DNA from: Acidobacteriaceae bacterium | GTDB lineage: Bacteria > Acidobacteriota > Terriglobia > Terriglobales > Acidobacteriaceae | NCBI GenBank assembly: GCA_027449965.1 | Contig: DAIDKP010000011.1 | Coordinates: 124,001-188,000 of the forward strand | Length of the DNA: 64,000 nucleotides | Reading direction: 5' to 3' | Shown here: piece after piece, positions 44,191-53,814 of the stretch | How the letters are laid out: each line of letters begins with the position of its first letter | How positions within the stretch are numbered: position 1 is the first letter of the stretch | Position numbers and translations under genes: made by a program | Notes under the pieces: generated by a model | The model's input: only the letters and a program-made list of their open reading frames with translations | Told to the model about the DNA's origin: nothing | Database searches by the model: none

Positions 44191-45018
44191 CTAGTTTCCC
44201 ACGACAAGAGGCAAACCAAAGAGTCGCGAGAAATTATTCGCGGTAATTTGCCCGATTTCATCCCTCGAGCAGCCATGAATTACCGCCAGCGCAGAGGCCG
44301 TGTGAACGACATAGGCTGGCTCATTGCGCTGCCCGCGAAGCGGAACAGGTGCGAGATAGGGCGCGTCTGTTTCCACCAGCAACGTCTCTGGCGGAAGCTG
44401 CGCCGCCACCTCGCGCAGCATCTGGAGCCGGGGATAGGTGAGTTGGCCGGCAAAGCTGATGAGGAAACCCATCTCCATCGCCTGACGCGCATGGTCGAGC
44501 GAGCTGGAGAAGCAGTGAAGAATTCCTCCCAAATGGGTAGCAGCCCAATGCTTCCGCAGTAAATCGATCAGATCGCGCCAGCAGGCATCGTCGTTTTCTG
44601 CCGGGCGGCAGTGGATGAGAATCGGACGTCGGCGATGAGCCGCAATCTGCATCTGCCGGACGAAAATGCGAGCCTGAAGATCGTGTGGCGCACCCTCATG
44701 GTAGTAATCAAGACCGATTTCGCCACAGGCAATCACCTCTGGCTCAGCGAGCAGCGCATCGAGCGCATCAAGGGCTTTTTCGTCGGCAAGGTGTGCAGCA
44801 TGGGGATAGATGCCAGCGCTGGCCCAGAGGGTGGGCGTGTCCGTTTTGCCACGAAAACGACGCACTACGTCTCTGGCCTGATGCATTTCAGCCGGACCCT
44901 CGCCGATGCCAATGGCGAGGATGCCGGAGATGCCAGCCTGTTTCGCGCGATGCAAAACCTGCTCCAGATCGTCGGAGTATCGCTGGCTGTCAAGATGAGC
45001 GTGAGAGTCGATCAGCAC
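44191..45018 (-). CDS. tatD: TatD-family metal-dependent deoxyribonuclease
   Basis: A 275-residue TIM-barrel hydrolase. Metal ligands are visible in DSHAHLD at the N-terminus, GEIGLDYY near residue 98, ILIHCRPA near 135, and LVETDAPYLAPVP near 215. TatD proteins are 3'-5' DNases or D-aminoacyl-tRNA-deacylase-like enzymes. The start is GTG. It lies 41 nt after metG, a common arrangement (metG-tatD) in bacteria. Confidence 0.94.
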   Translation of the reverse strand: MLIDSHAHLDSQRYSDDLEQVLHRAKQAGISGILAIGIGEGPAEMHQARDVVRRFRGKTDTPTLWASAGIYPHAAHLADEKALDALDALLAEPEVIACGEIGLDYYHEGAPHDLQARIFVRQMQIAAHRRRPILIHCRPAENDDACWRDLIDLLRKHWAATHLGGILHCFSSSLDHARQAMEMGFLISFAGQLTYPRLQMLREVAAQLPPETLLVETDAPYLAPVPLRGQRNEPAYVVHTASALAVIHGCSRDEIGQITANNFSRLFGLPLVVGN

Positions 45019-45059
45019 TTCTGTCTGCCTTTTTGCGAATGCCTCGCTGGGAAGAACCG

Positions 45060-47108
45060 CTACTTCAACCGTGCGCCGACCGGAACATCTTCCAGGAATC
45101 CGGCCAGAACCGGCGCGCCCTCGTCGCCGACTGAGGCGGCCACAATCATGCCGTTTGACTCCAGCCCTCGCATCTTGCGCGGAGCCAGATTCGCGACGAT
45201 CACGACCTTGCGGCCGATGAGCTTTTCCGGCTCATAGTGCTGCGCGATACCGGCAAGAATCTGCCGTTTCTCATCCCCCAGATCAACCTCCAGACGAAGC
45301 AGCTTGTCGGACTTGGGAACGCGCTCAGCCACCAGGACCTGCGCCACGCGCAGCTCAACTTTGGCAAAGTCGTCGATGGTGATCTTCGCTTTTTCCGGAG
45401 TAGCGGCCACTGCGGAATCTGCAGCGCTGGCTGGCGGATTGCTGACAGTTGAGGACTCCTCCACAGACTGGCTCACAGCTGCGACGGCGCTCAGATTGTT
45501 CTGGTTTTCAAGGTTCAGCATACGTTCGATTGCATCCTTTTCTGCGCGGGGAAAGAGCGCCGCTGGCTCGGCAAAGACCGTGCCCGGCTGAAGTTCGCCC
45601 CACGCAATGATTTTCAGTTCTCCGGTCTGCGCAGCCTGTGCCAAATCACCCAAGCCAAGCTGTCGCCAGACCTTGGCGGTGGACTCCGGCATGATGGGCC
45701 AGGCCAGCGCTGTCACAACGCGAATCGCCTCAGCGGCCGTCGCCAGCACACGCGCCTGAGCGCGGCCATGATCTTCTTCCGAGCGATCCGCAGGCTTCTT
45801 CCACGGCGCCGCAGCCGTCAGGTAGCCGTCAATCGCGGCCACCAGTCCCCACAGCGTTTCCAGCGCGCGAGAAAAGTCACGCGCCTCAAACTGCGACTGG
45901 TAGATGGGGATGACGGACTCCGCCGCGGCCTGCAATCCGCGCTCGGCTTCACCTGCTTCGACCGTCTTGGGCACTGTTCCGCCGAAGTAGCGATGCATCA
46001 TGGCGACGACGCGGCTGACCAGATTGCCGTAGCCATTGGCCAGGTCGCCGTTGTAACGCTGCACCAGCGCCTCAAAGGTGAAGTTGCCATCCTGGCCAAA
46101 GGTGATCTCACGCAGCAAAAAGTAGCGCAGCGCATCGGCGCCGAGCACCTCGGCGACGGTTTCGGCACGAACGATGTTTCCGACGGACTTCGACATCTTG
46201 CTTTTGTCGAAGAGCAGCCAGCCATTGGCCACTACGGACCGGGGCAGCGGCAGGCCTGCGGCCATCAGAAACGCCGGCCAGTAGACGCAGTGGAAGCGGC
46301 TGATCTCCTTGCCGATCAGGTGAATGTCGGCTGGCCAGAAGCGCCGGAAACGCTCCTGATCCACGGGATCGTCGGAGCCGTAGCCGAGCGCCGTGATGTA
46401 GTTGGCCAGCGCATCCATCCACACATAAATCACATGCTTTTCATCGCCTGGAACCGGAATGCCCCAGCGAAAACTGGTGCGGCTGACGGAGAGATCCTTG
46501 AGGCCGCTGCGCACAAAGGCAATCACCTCGTTGCGTCGCGCCTCGGGCTGGATAAACTCCGGATGCTGCTCATAGTGCTCCAGCAACCGCCGCTCGAAGG
46601 CCGAGAGCTTGAAGAAATAATTCTCCTCGCTCACTGTTTCCGTCGGCCGCCCGCAGTCCGGACACGGCGAGCCGGGCGGCGCATCAACATACAGCTCATC
46701 GGAGACACAGTATTGACCGGTGTATGAACCTTTGTAGATGAATCCACGATCGCGCAGCTCAGCAAAGAGCTTCTGCACACCGCGCTTGTGCCGCTCTTCC
46801 GTCGTGCGGATAAAGTCATCGCAGGTCAGCCCCAGCCGCGACCACAGCGCGCGAAACTCACCGGAGATGGCCGTCGCAAACTCCGCCGGGCTGCGTCCTG
46901 CCTGCGCCGCGGAACGTTCAATCTTTTGTCCATGCTCGTCGGTGCCGGTCAGGAACCACGTCTCGATGCCCTGTGCGCGTTTACTGCGGGCAATCGCATC
47001 GCAGACAATCGTCGAGTATGCATGGCCCAGATGCGGGCGTGCGTTCACGTAGTAGATCGGCGTGGTGATGTAAAAGCTCTCTGGCTGGGTTGCGGGTGTT
47101 TCCTTCAT
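45060..47108 (-). CDS. metG: Methionyl-tRNA synthetase
   Basis: Class I synthetase of 682 residues. The HIGH motif is HLGHAYS near residue 30, followed by zinc-knuckle cysteines (DAPPGSPCPDCGRP), and KMSKS appears as FDKSKMSKSVGN near 308-318. A C-terminal tRNA-binding (Trbp111-type) domain covers the last 110 residues (VELRVAQVLVAERVPKSDKLLRLEVDLGDEKRQILAGIA). Start ATG with GGAAG upstream. It is followed by tatD and is divergent from argS. Confidence 0.97.
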   Translation of the reverse strand: MKETPATQPESFYITTPIYYVNARPHLGHAYSTIVCDAIARSKRAQGIETWFLTGTDEHGQKIERSAAQAGRSPAEFATAISGEFRALWSRLGLTCDDFIRTTEERHKRGVQKLFAELRDRGFIYKGSYTGQYCVSDELYVDAPPGSPCPDCGRPTETVSEENYFFKLSAFERRLLEHYEQHPEFIQPEARRNEVIAFVRSGLKDLSVSRTSFRWGIPVPGDEKHVIYVWMDALANYITALGYGSDDPVDQERFRRFWPADIHLIGKEISRFHCVYWPAFLMAAGLPLPRSVVANGWLLFDKSKMSKSVGNIVRAETVAEVLGADALRYFLLREITFGQDGNFTFEALVQRYNGDLANGYGNLVSRVVAMMHRYFGGTVPKTVEAGEAERGLQAAAESVIPIYQSQFEARDFSRALETLWGLVAAIDGYLTAAAPWKKPADRSEEDHGRAQARVLATAAEAIRVVTALAWPIMPESTAKVWRQLGLGDLAQAAQTGELKIIAWGELQPGTVFAEPAALFPRAEKDAIERMLNLENQNNLSAVAAVSQSVEESSTVSNPPASAADSAVAATPEKAKITIDDFAKVELRVAQVLVAERVPKSDKLLRLEVDLGDEKRQILAGIAQHYEPEKLIGRKVVIVANLAPRKMRGLESNGMIVAASVGDEGAPVLAGFLEDVPVGARLK

Positions 47109-47301
47109 ATTCGAGACAACTTCCGAGGTGTCAGCTTGAAAAACGTGAATGACTTTATCTTAAATGAGCCTCGCAGCAGGGCCTGAGCGAAAGCATTCTC
47201 TCTGCATGTGTTTGTACTTGTCGCAGGCATCCACTGGCATTGCTGCCGGTAAAATCATAGAGACTCATACTTTTCATCTGCGCATTGAGGAAGAGGCCGA
47301 C

Positions 47302-49308
47302 GTGTATCGCGAAGTACAGCAGCAACTGACGAAAACCGTACAACAAGTGTTGAAATCCACATGGGATATCGATCTGGAGACGGTTCCTGTCGAGCAGCCG
47401 CCCGATCTCAGCATGGGTGAGTTTGCGCTGCCCGTTGCCTTTGAACTGGCGCGGAAGCTGCGCAAGGCACCGCGCATGATTGCCGCAGAACTAGCGGCGA
47501 AGCTCCGCCAAGCGCTCACGCCGGAGACGGGATTTGCCTCCTTTGAAGCAGCCGGTGCTGGATACATCAATGTACGTGTGGATCGCGCAGGCATGGCGCT
47601 GGCGCTGGCCGCCGATGGCGCGACAACTGGCACGGTGGATGGCAAAGCGGCTGATTTGCGCATTCTGGTGGAACACACCAGCATCAACCCCAACAAGGCT
47701 GCCCACGTGGGCCATCTGCGGAACGCCATTCTGGGCGACACACTGGTACGCATTCTGCGCGCTGCCGGATACAGCGTGGATGTGCAGAATTACATCGATA
47801 ACACAGGTGTGCAGGTGGCCGATGTCGTAGTCGGTTTTCTGCATGTGGAAGGCAAGTCTCGGCAGGAGATTGATGGCCTGATGGCACGCTGTGACGCTCT
47901 GGGAGCCGAGGCGCGCGAGGGACGCTTCGACTATCTCTGCTGGGATCTGTATGCGCGCGTTTCCCAGTGGTACAGCGAAGGAACCGAAGAGCAGCAGCGG
48001 CAACGCAAGGCGCTACGCTATGAGACGCTACACGCGATTGAGCGCGGAGAGAGCGAGGTTGCTCGCGTTGCTGACAGCATTTCAACCGCCGTGCTGCGCC
48101 TGCACCTGCTCACTATGCAGCGGCTCGGCATCGAGTATGACTTTCTGCCGCGCGAGAGTGAGATTCTGCACCTGAAGTTCTGGGATCGCGCGTTTGATCT
48201 GCTGAAGCAAAGCGGTGTGCTCTACCACGAGTCACAGGGGAAAAATGCAGGCTGCTGGGTGATGACGCGACCCGATGCAAAGGTAACCGAAGGCGAAACC
48301 GACGAAGACGCCAAGGTCATCGTGCGCTCCAACGGAACTGTCACTTACGTGGGCAAGGATATTGCGTATCACCTGTGGAAGTTTGGCCTGCTGGGAGCGG
48401 ATTTTGGCTATCGGAAGTTCTTTGAATATCCGCGCCATACCTGCTGGATTTCGAGCACAGAAGGGGATGTTGAGCATCCGCACTTTGGCGGTGCGGGAGC
48501 GATTTACAACGTGATTGATTCGCGCCAGTCTGATCCGCAGGCCAATGTGGTGCAGGCGCTGCGCGGCATGGGCCACCAGCAAGCCGCCAATCGCTACACA
48601 CACTTCAGCTATGAGATGGTTGCGCTGACGCCGCGCTGCGCGATGGAGCTTGGCTACCATGTTTCCGAAGAAGACCAGGGCCGCGCCTACATTGAGGTGA
48701 GCGGACGCAAAGGCTTTGGTGTAAAGGCTGACGACCTGCTGGACAAGCTCACCGCAGCCACGCGCAGCGAGGTGGATGCCCGCCAGCCGGAGCGAGCCGA
48801 GGCCGAGCGCCAGATGATCGCCAAACAGATCGCCATCGGCGCGCTGCGCTACTTCATGCTGAAGTTTACGCGCGGCTCGGTCATTGCTTTCGACTTCAAG
48901 GACGCGCTCAGCTTCGAGGGCGAGACGGGGCCGTATGTGCAGTACACCGCTGTGCGCGCTCGGAATATCTTTCGCAAGGCGGAAACAACGCCGGAGCAGG
49001 CACTGGAGGCGATGCGTGAGGCAGGCGCAGGAGCGATGGAAGACGATGTTCTGTGGGCCATCTGGCTGCGGGCAGCGCGGCGTGAACAGGCGCTGGCGGC
49101 GACGATTCAAAGCGCCGAACCGGCTACGATTGCCCGTCATGGCTTCCAGCTTGCGCAGGAGTTCAACAACTTCTATCACAAGCATCACATCCTTACCGAA
49201 GAAGACCCTGCGCGCAGGACTCTGCTGTTGGCCACAGCCGCCGTCGCCCTGCGCGAGCTGACAGTGCTGCTGCACTGGATGGGAATTGACGTGCCCGAAG
49301 CGATGTAG
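47302..49308 (+). CDS. argS: Arginyl-tRNA synthetase
   Basis: Class I synthetase that charges tRNA(Arg). The HIGH motif is AAHVGHLRNAILGD near residues 132-145; the N-terminal Add1-like domain comes first, and the C-terminal DALR domain ends the protein (VQYTAVRARNIFRKA, EFNNFYHKHHIL). No standard KMSK motif is visible, as in many ArgRS. I placed the start at a GTG preceded by GAGG; the frame opens further upstream at an ATG at 47164, so the N-terminus is uncertain. 668 residues is on the long side. Confidence 0.93.
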   Translation: MYREVQQQLTKTVQQVLKSTWDIDLETVPVEQPPDLSMGEFALPVAFELARKLRKAPRMIAAELAAKLRQALTPETGFASFEAAGAGYINVRVDRAGMALALAADGATTGTVDGKAADLRILVEHTSINPNKAAHVGHLRNAILGDTLVRILRAAGYSVDVQNYIDNTGVQVADVVVGFLHVEGKSRQEIDGLMARCDALGAEAREGRFDYLCWDLYARVSQWYSEGTEEQQRQRKALRYETLHAIERGESEVARVADSISTAVLRLHLLTMQRLGIEYDFLPRESEILHLKFWDRAFDLLKQSGVLYHESQGKNAGCWVMTRPDAKVTEGETDEDAKVIVRSNGTVTYVGKDIAYHLWKFGLLGADFGYRKFFEYPRHTCWISSTEGDVEHPHFGGAGAIYNVIDSRQSDPQANVVQALRGMGHQQAANRYTHFSYEMVALTPRCAMELGYHVSEEDQGRAYIEVSGRKGFGVKADDLLDKLTAATRSEVDARQPERAEAERQMIAKQIAIGALRYFMLKFTRGSVIAFDFKDALSFEGETGPYVQYTAVRARNIFRKAETTPEQALEAMREAGAGAMEDDVLWAIWLRAARREQALAATIQSAEPATIARHGFQLAQEFNNFYHKHHILTEEDPARRTLLLATAAVALRELTVLLHWMGIDVPEAM

Positions 49309-49381
49309 TCGGCACAGTTCCCTTCCCTGTGCTGGCTGTGTTACCTTTCACTCCGGTATGGTCCATTCATTCCCAGAATCG

Positions 49382-49804
49382 ATGCGGCGCCCGATCCGTG
49401 TGCTGATCGCCAAGGTTGGCCTGGATGGGCATGATCGAGGCGCTAAAGTGATTGCCCATGCGCTGCGCGATGCAGGCATGGAGGTGATCTACACGGGTCT
49501 GCGCAAATCTCCTGAAGCGATTGTGAAAACCGCCATCGAAGAAGATGTGGATGCGGTAGGCCTGAGCATTTTGAGCGGGGCACACAACACGCTTGCGCCG
49601 CGCGTGCTGGAGTTGCTGCGAGACTCCGATGCCGCCGAGATTCCCGTGCTGCTGGGCGGAACGATTCCAGCAGGCGATGTGGATGGGTTGAAGGCGGTCG
49701 GCGTGGCGGCGATCTTTGGTCCAGGCACTCCGCTGACGACGGTGATTGAAAGCGTGCGCGCGTGTGTGGAGAAGGTTCGCGCAGAATCTCCGTCTCGGCG
49801 ATAA
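49382..49804 (+). CDS. Stand-alone B12-binding domain protein (methylmalonyl-CoA mutase C-terminal-like)
   Basis: A 140-residue cobalamin-binding Rossmann-like domain. The cofactor motif DxHxxG is present as GLDGHDRGAKV near residue 15, followed by LSILSGAH and GGTIPAGD, equivalents of the Ser and GG loops. It resembles the C-terminal domain or small subunit of methylmalonyl-CoA-type mutases; the catalytic large subunit is not in the window. Alternative start ATG 49358; neither start has a strong RBS. It follows argS by about 70 nt. Confidence 0.85.
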   Translation: MRRPIRVLIAKVGLDGHDRGAKVIAHALRDAGMEVIYTGLRKSPEAIVKTAIEEDVDAVGLSILSGAHNTLAPRVLELLRDSDAAEIPVLLGGTIPAGDVDGLKAVGVAAIFGPGTPLTTVIESVRACVEKVRAESPSRR

Positions 49805-49829
49805 TTTGCACGACCGGAGCGCGGCGAGT

Positions 49830-50264
49830 TTATTTCTGAATAGCTGCGTACTCGGCGACTGCGCTGCGGATTTTTTCGGTCACGGATTCGGGCAGAGTGC
49901 GCCGCTGCATGGATGGGTCACAGACTACGTGTACCGTTTCCCCCTCCGCCAGCAGCGTGGAAACGTCGCCGGATTCACGCAGGATGCGATAGCCGAACTT
50001 CAAGACGGAGCCACGTAGCAGCAGCGGAAAGGCTTCAATGCGAATCTGGTCGTCGTAGCGCGCGGGAGCGCGATACCGGCAGCTTGCCTCGACAACGGGC
50101 AGAATGCACTGCTCTTCCGTCTCCATGCGGCTGTAGTCAAAGCCCAGCGCGCGAAGAAACTCGACGCGCCCCAGCTCAAACCAGACCAGATAATTCGCAT
50201 AGTAGACCACGCCCATCTGATCCGTCTCTGCATAGCGCACGCGAATCTGAGTGGAAACCGTCAT
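49830..50264 (-). CDS. Acyl-CoA thioesterase, YbgC/4HBT family
   Basis: A 144-residue hot-dog-fold thioesterase. The active-site segment is RYAETDQMGVVYYANYLVWFELGRVEFLR, containing the conserved Asp and the YYxNYxxxFE helix typical of YbgC and 4-hydroxybenzoyl-CoA thioesterase relatives. The substrate is not deducible. It is the last gene of the rseP-dxr-cdsA-uppS run, 23 nt downstream of rseP, which suggests a lipid-related role. Confidence 0.9.
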   Translation of the reverse strand: MTVSTQIRVRYAETDQMGVVYYANYLVWFELGRVEFLRALGFDYSRMETEEQCILPVVEASCRYRAPARYDDQIRIEAFPLLLRGSVLKFGYRILRESGDVSTLLAEGETVHVVCDPSMQRRTLPESVTEKIRSAVAEYAAIQK

Positions 50265-50287
50265 GAATCTCCTCGGAAGCTGCTCGA

Positions 50288-51649
50288 CTACGAACGATGG
50301 AAGGCGAACAGATGCAGTTTGCTCACGTCGTTGAAGACGACATAAGCGGCAAAAACCAGAATCAGAATAAACCCCGCCTGATAGATCCGCTCCTTGACCG
50401 CCATGTCAATATCACGCCGCAGGACGCTTTCAATCAGCAGAAAAAGAATCAATCCGCCATCCAGAATCGGAAACGGCATCAGGTTGAGAATGCCCAGATT
50501 CAAGCTGATGACCGTCATCAGTTGCAGGATCGGCTGCCACCCCTGCATCTCAACGGCCATGCCTGTCTGCTTGGCAATTCCGATGGGGCCGGAGAGCGTG
50601 TTGACTGACATTTTGTGCGTGACGACGCGCTTGAGCACTTCGAGAATCAGCAGCGAGTTGGCGCGATTGAACTTCCACGACTCAGCCAGCGCGCCGGGCA
50701 GGGACAACTGCTCGACGCGGTAGGGCGGGATGGTGCCGATGAAGCCCAGACGCCATGCTTTTCCCCCGGAATCGTCGTCCATGCGCGCAGGAACGATGGT
50801 GACGGTCCTCTGCTGACCCTTGTGATCGAGATCGATCTGCATGGGCGCTCCGTCACGGCCCTGCATGTAGGCCACCAGCGACTCGGTGGAGTGAAACACA
50901 TGCCCATCGACCGAGGCAAAGGTGTCACCATCGTGGATGCCGGCTGCGGATGCGGGGGTTGAGTCCGCTACGGTATCGACGCGAATGGGACCAGACTGCT
51001 CGACGGGAAATAACCCCACCTTTGCCAGAGAGAAGTCTTCGCCCTTGCTGTTGTCGGGCAAGGGCAATGTGAGCTGGATTGATTTTCCAGCGCGCTCCAC
51101 CGTAACCGGAACGGAATGATTCAGGTTGATCTGAGCACGAATCTCAACGTCTTTCCACGTGGGATGATCGACAGTATCGAAGCGCTCGATCACATCGCCT
51201 GGCTCCAGCCCGGCACGCGCAGCCACAGATCCGTTCTGCACCCAGTCCAGCGTAACGGGCTGGTCGATGTAGAGATAGGATTCATGGTGGAACATGAGCA
51301 CGCCGGTCATGAGCGCCAGAGCCAGCAGGAAGTTTGCCGCAGGACCGGCAAAACCAATAATCATCCGCTGCCATCGCGGATGCTGGGTAAATTCGCCCGG
51401 GTCGTTGGTGACCTCTTCGCCTGGATTTTCGCCGGCCATCTTGACGTATCCGCCAAAAGGCAGCGCGCAGACTTTGTAGTCAGTCTCGCCTGCTCGAACG
51501 CCAAAGAGCCGTGGCCCAAAGCCCACCGAGAACGCTTCCACGCGAACACCACACAGCTTGGCCGCAGCGAAGTGACCAAACTCATGAACGATGACCATGA
51601 TGCCGAGAACAACGAGGACGGAGATGGTGGAAACAAGAAATGTGTGCAT
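50288..51649 (-). CDS. rseP: Site-2 intramembrane zinc metalloprotease RseP
   Basis: A 453-residue inner-membrane protease of the regulated-intramembrane-proteolysis type, cutting anti-sigma factors or signal-peptide remnants. The zinc site HEFGH is in the first helix near residues 22-26; the third ligand region is near the C-terminus (NLMPFPILDGG). Two PDZ-like domains occupy the periplasmic part (GLEPGDVIERFDTVDHPTWKDVEI and GIHDGDTFASVDG). Four hydrophobic helices. It lies 12 nt after dxr in the envelope-biogenesis operon. Confidence 0.95.
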   Translation of the reverse strand: MHTFLVSTISVLVVLGIMVIVHEFGHFAAAKLCGVRVEAFSVGFGPRLFGVRAGETDYKVCALPFGGYVKMAGENPGEEVTNDPGEFTQHPRWQRMIIGFAGPAANFLLALALMTGVLMFHHESYLYIDQPVTLDWVQNGSVAARAGLEPGDVIERFDTVDHPTWKDVEIRAQINLNHSVPVTVERAGKSIQLTLPLPDNSKGEDFSLAKVGLFPVEQSGPIRVDTVADSTPASAAGIHDGDTFASVDGHVFHSTESLVAYMQGRDGAPMQIDLDHKGQQRTVTIVPARMDDDSGGKAWRLGFIGTIPPYRVEQLSLPGALAESWKFNRANSLLILEVLKRVVTHKMSVNTLSGPIGIAKQTGMAVEMQGWQPILQLMTVISLNLGILNLMPFPILDGGLILFLLIESVLRRDIDMAVKERIYQAGFILILVFAAYVVFNDVSKLHLFAFHRS

Positions 51650-51661
51650 AGAAGAGACGTG

Positions 51662-52867
51662 CTATGGGTGTTGCGAAGAGCGTGTGAACGAGTTTGCCAC
51701 CCGACCGCCTGCCTGTGCGATAACCTTTCGCGCACGCTCACGGGCTTCCGCATCCGCCACCAGAACCTCGGCAATCGTCTGCGGATGAAACACAGGCGTT
51801 TGACCCAGCACCTGCTCTATTGTAGCCGCTATGCCGGGAAACGCGATGCGCCGCGCAAGGAATGCCTCGACTGCGATTTCATCCGATGCATTGAGCGCAA
51901 TGCAGTGCGCGCCACCTTGTTCCGCCGCCTCATAGGCCAGCCGCAGGCACGGAAACCTCGCAAAGTCAGGCTGCTCAAAGTCCAGATGAGAGAGCGAGGC
52001 AAGATTGAAGGTGAGTGTGGAAGCCGGTCGCTCCGGATACGCGAGCGCGTACAGAATGGGCAGGCGCATATCGGTGACCGAAATCTGCGCCAGAATCGAA
52101 CCATCCACATACTCCACCAGCGAGTGAACGGTGGACTGCGGATGGACCGTGACACGCACCTGAGACGATGGCACGGCAAACAGCCGGCACGCTTCGATGA
52201 TCTCCAGCCCTTTGTTGAGCATGGTTGCCGAATCGATCGTGATCCGCTGGCCCATCACCCAGGTCGGATGCTTGAGTGCCTGCTCCGGGGTGATCGCTGC
52301 GAACTGCTCCAGTGGCCACTGTCGGAATGGCCCGCCGGAAGCAGTCAACCAGATGTGGCGTACTTCACGATGTTCCCCTGCACGCAAGCACTGGTGGACT
52401 GCGTTGTGCTCCGAGTCGATGGGCAGAATGGGAACACCGCGCTCGCGCGCAGCCTGCGTGAGAATTTCACCGGCAGCAACCATGCATTCCTTGTTGGCCA
52501 GGCCCACAGGCTTGCCCGCGAGTATGGCAGCGTAGGTTGCTTCCAGCCCGGCAACGCCGACGATCGCCGAGACGACGAAATCTGCCTGAGGATGCGTGGC
52601 GCAGGCGACGGATCCGGCCGCACCCCACACCACCTCAATGTCAGCAGCATCAGCTTTGCGCAGCTCTGCGGAGAGCTTGTGCGCCAGTTCTTCCGTGGCC
52701 ATGGAGACGATTTTGGGACGCCAGCGAAGCGCCTGCTCCAGTGCGACGGAAAGATTCCTGCCTGCGGCCAGAGATGTCACCGAGTATCGATCCGGATACT
52801 GCTCGACGATCGAGAGAGTGCTTTGTCCGATGGAGCCTGTGGAGCCGAGAATTGCCAGACGTTTCAA
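51662..52867 (-). CDS. dxr: 1-deoxy-D-xylulose 5-phosphate reductoisomerase
   Basis: First committed enzyme of the MEP isoprenoid pathway. The NADPH loop GSTGSIGQS is near residues 7-15, and metal/substrate residues appear in ILPIDSEHNAVHQCL and ASGGPFR and MNKGLEIIEACRLF, all typical. 401 residues is normal. The start is TTG with AAGGGG about 10 nt upstream. The product is the precursor for the prenyl diphosphates used by uppS in the same operon. Confidence 0.97.
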   Translation of the reverse strand: MKRLAILGSTGSIGQSTLSIVEQYPDRYSVTSLAAGRNLSVALEQALRWRPKIVSMATEELAHKLSAELRKADAADIEVVWGAAGSVACATHPQADFVVSAIVGVAGLEATYAAILAGKPVGLANKECMVAAGEILTQAARERGVPILPIDSEHNAVHQCLRAGEHREVRHIWLTASGGPFRQWPLEQFAAITPEQALKHPTWVMGQRITIDSATMLNKGLEIIEACRLFAVPSSQVRVTVHPQSTVHSLVEYVDGSILAQISVTDMRLPILYALAYPERPASTLTFNLASLSHLDFEQPDFARFPCLRLAYEAAEQGGAHCIALNASDEIAVEAFLARRIAFPGIAATIEQVLGQTPVFHPQTIAEVLVADAEARERARKVIAQAGGRVANSFTRSSQHP

Positions 52868-52903
52868 CGTAAGATTGCCCCTTGCAATGTGGCTCTGAGC
52901 AGG

Positions 52904-53725
52904 TCAGAAGCGTTGAATGACTTGAGCGTACCACAGCACCGGAGCGGCCAGCAGCAGCGCATCGACGCGATCCAGCATCCCTCCATGGCCTGGCAGCAGG
53001 GTTCCGGAATCTTTGACGCCGACGCTGCGCTTGAGCGCCGACTCCACCAGATCGCCAACCTGAGCGGCCACGTTGACGAACACACAAAGGCCCAACCAGC
53101 GAAGAATCGATCCCGGATAGAGCAGCATGTTCAGATCATGCCCGTTGAGTTCTGAGGCAAGGCCATAAAGCAATGCCGTGATTGCCAGACTGCCGAGCAC
53201 CGAACCACAGGCACCTTCCCAGGTTTTGTTGGGACTGAGGTGAGGCGCCATCTTGTGCCGCCCGATTGCCTGCCCCACATACATTGCAGCGATATCCCCC
53301 GCCCAAACCGAACATAACAGGAAGAGCAGAGTGGATTTGCCGTCTTCGCTGGTGTATAGCAGCGGGAGCGCCAGCATCGTCAAACCCGTATACAGCAAAC
53401 AGAAGACCGAGTAAGCTGCATCCCCGAGCACCTTCTCCCTGGGACTGCTGAATGCACACCACACCAGCAGAGCGAGACTGAGGACGCCGACGGCGCTGGT
53501 CAGCATCTCGGGCCATCGATAGTTGATGCCAAATAACAGTGCAATCGCGATCATTGTGGCGATGCGCGGAGGACGTGCGGATGCGCTCGAAGCAAAGCTG
53601 AGGAACTCCCATCCGGCCAGCATGGCCACAACAGCCGCAACGATGTTGACCAGCCAATACGGCCCCAGAAAGATTGTGAGCACCACCAGAGGCACTAGGA
53701 CGATGGCTGTGAAAATTCGCTTCAT
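52904..53725 (-). CDS. cdsA: Phosphatidate cytidylyltransferase
   Basis: Makes CDP-diacylglycerol for phospholipid synthesis, in the inner membrane. The 273 residues have about eight hydrophobic segments and the CDS signature near the C-terminus: LSPNKTWEGACGSVLGSLA and RSVGVKDSGTLLPGHGGMLDRVDALL, including the conserved D-x-G..PGHGGxxDRxD core. ATG at 53725 follows a TTG one codon earlier. Between uppS and dxr. Confidence 0.95.
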   Translation of the reverse strand: MKRIFTAIVLVPLVVLTIFLGPYWLVNIVAAVVAMLAGWEFLSFASSASARPPRIATMIAIALLFGINYRWPEMLTSAVGVLSLALLVWCAFSSPREKVLGDAAYSVFCLLYTGLTMLALPLLYTSEDGKSTLLFLLCSVWAGDIAAMYVGQAIGRHKMAPHLSPNKTWEGACGSVLGSLAITALLYGLASELNGHDLNMLLYPGSILRWLGLCVFVNVAAQVGDLVESALKRSVGVKDSGTLLPGHGGMLDRVDALLLAAPVLWYAQVIQRF

Positions 53726-53814
53726 CAAGATCGGTATAACTCGCGTGGTACTGAAGTAGTGGATTGCAGCATTCCGCTAAAGATCAGAATAACCTGCCAG
53801 AATACATGGCCGCG

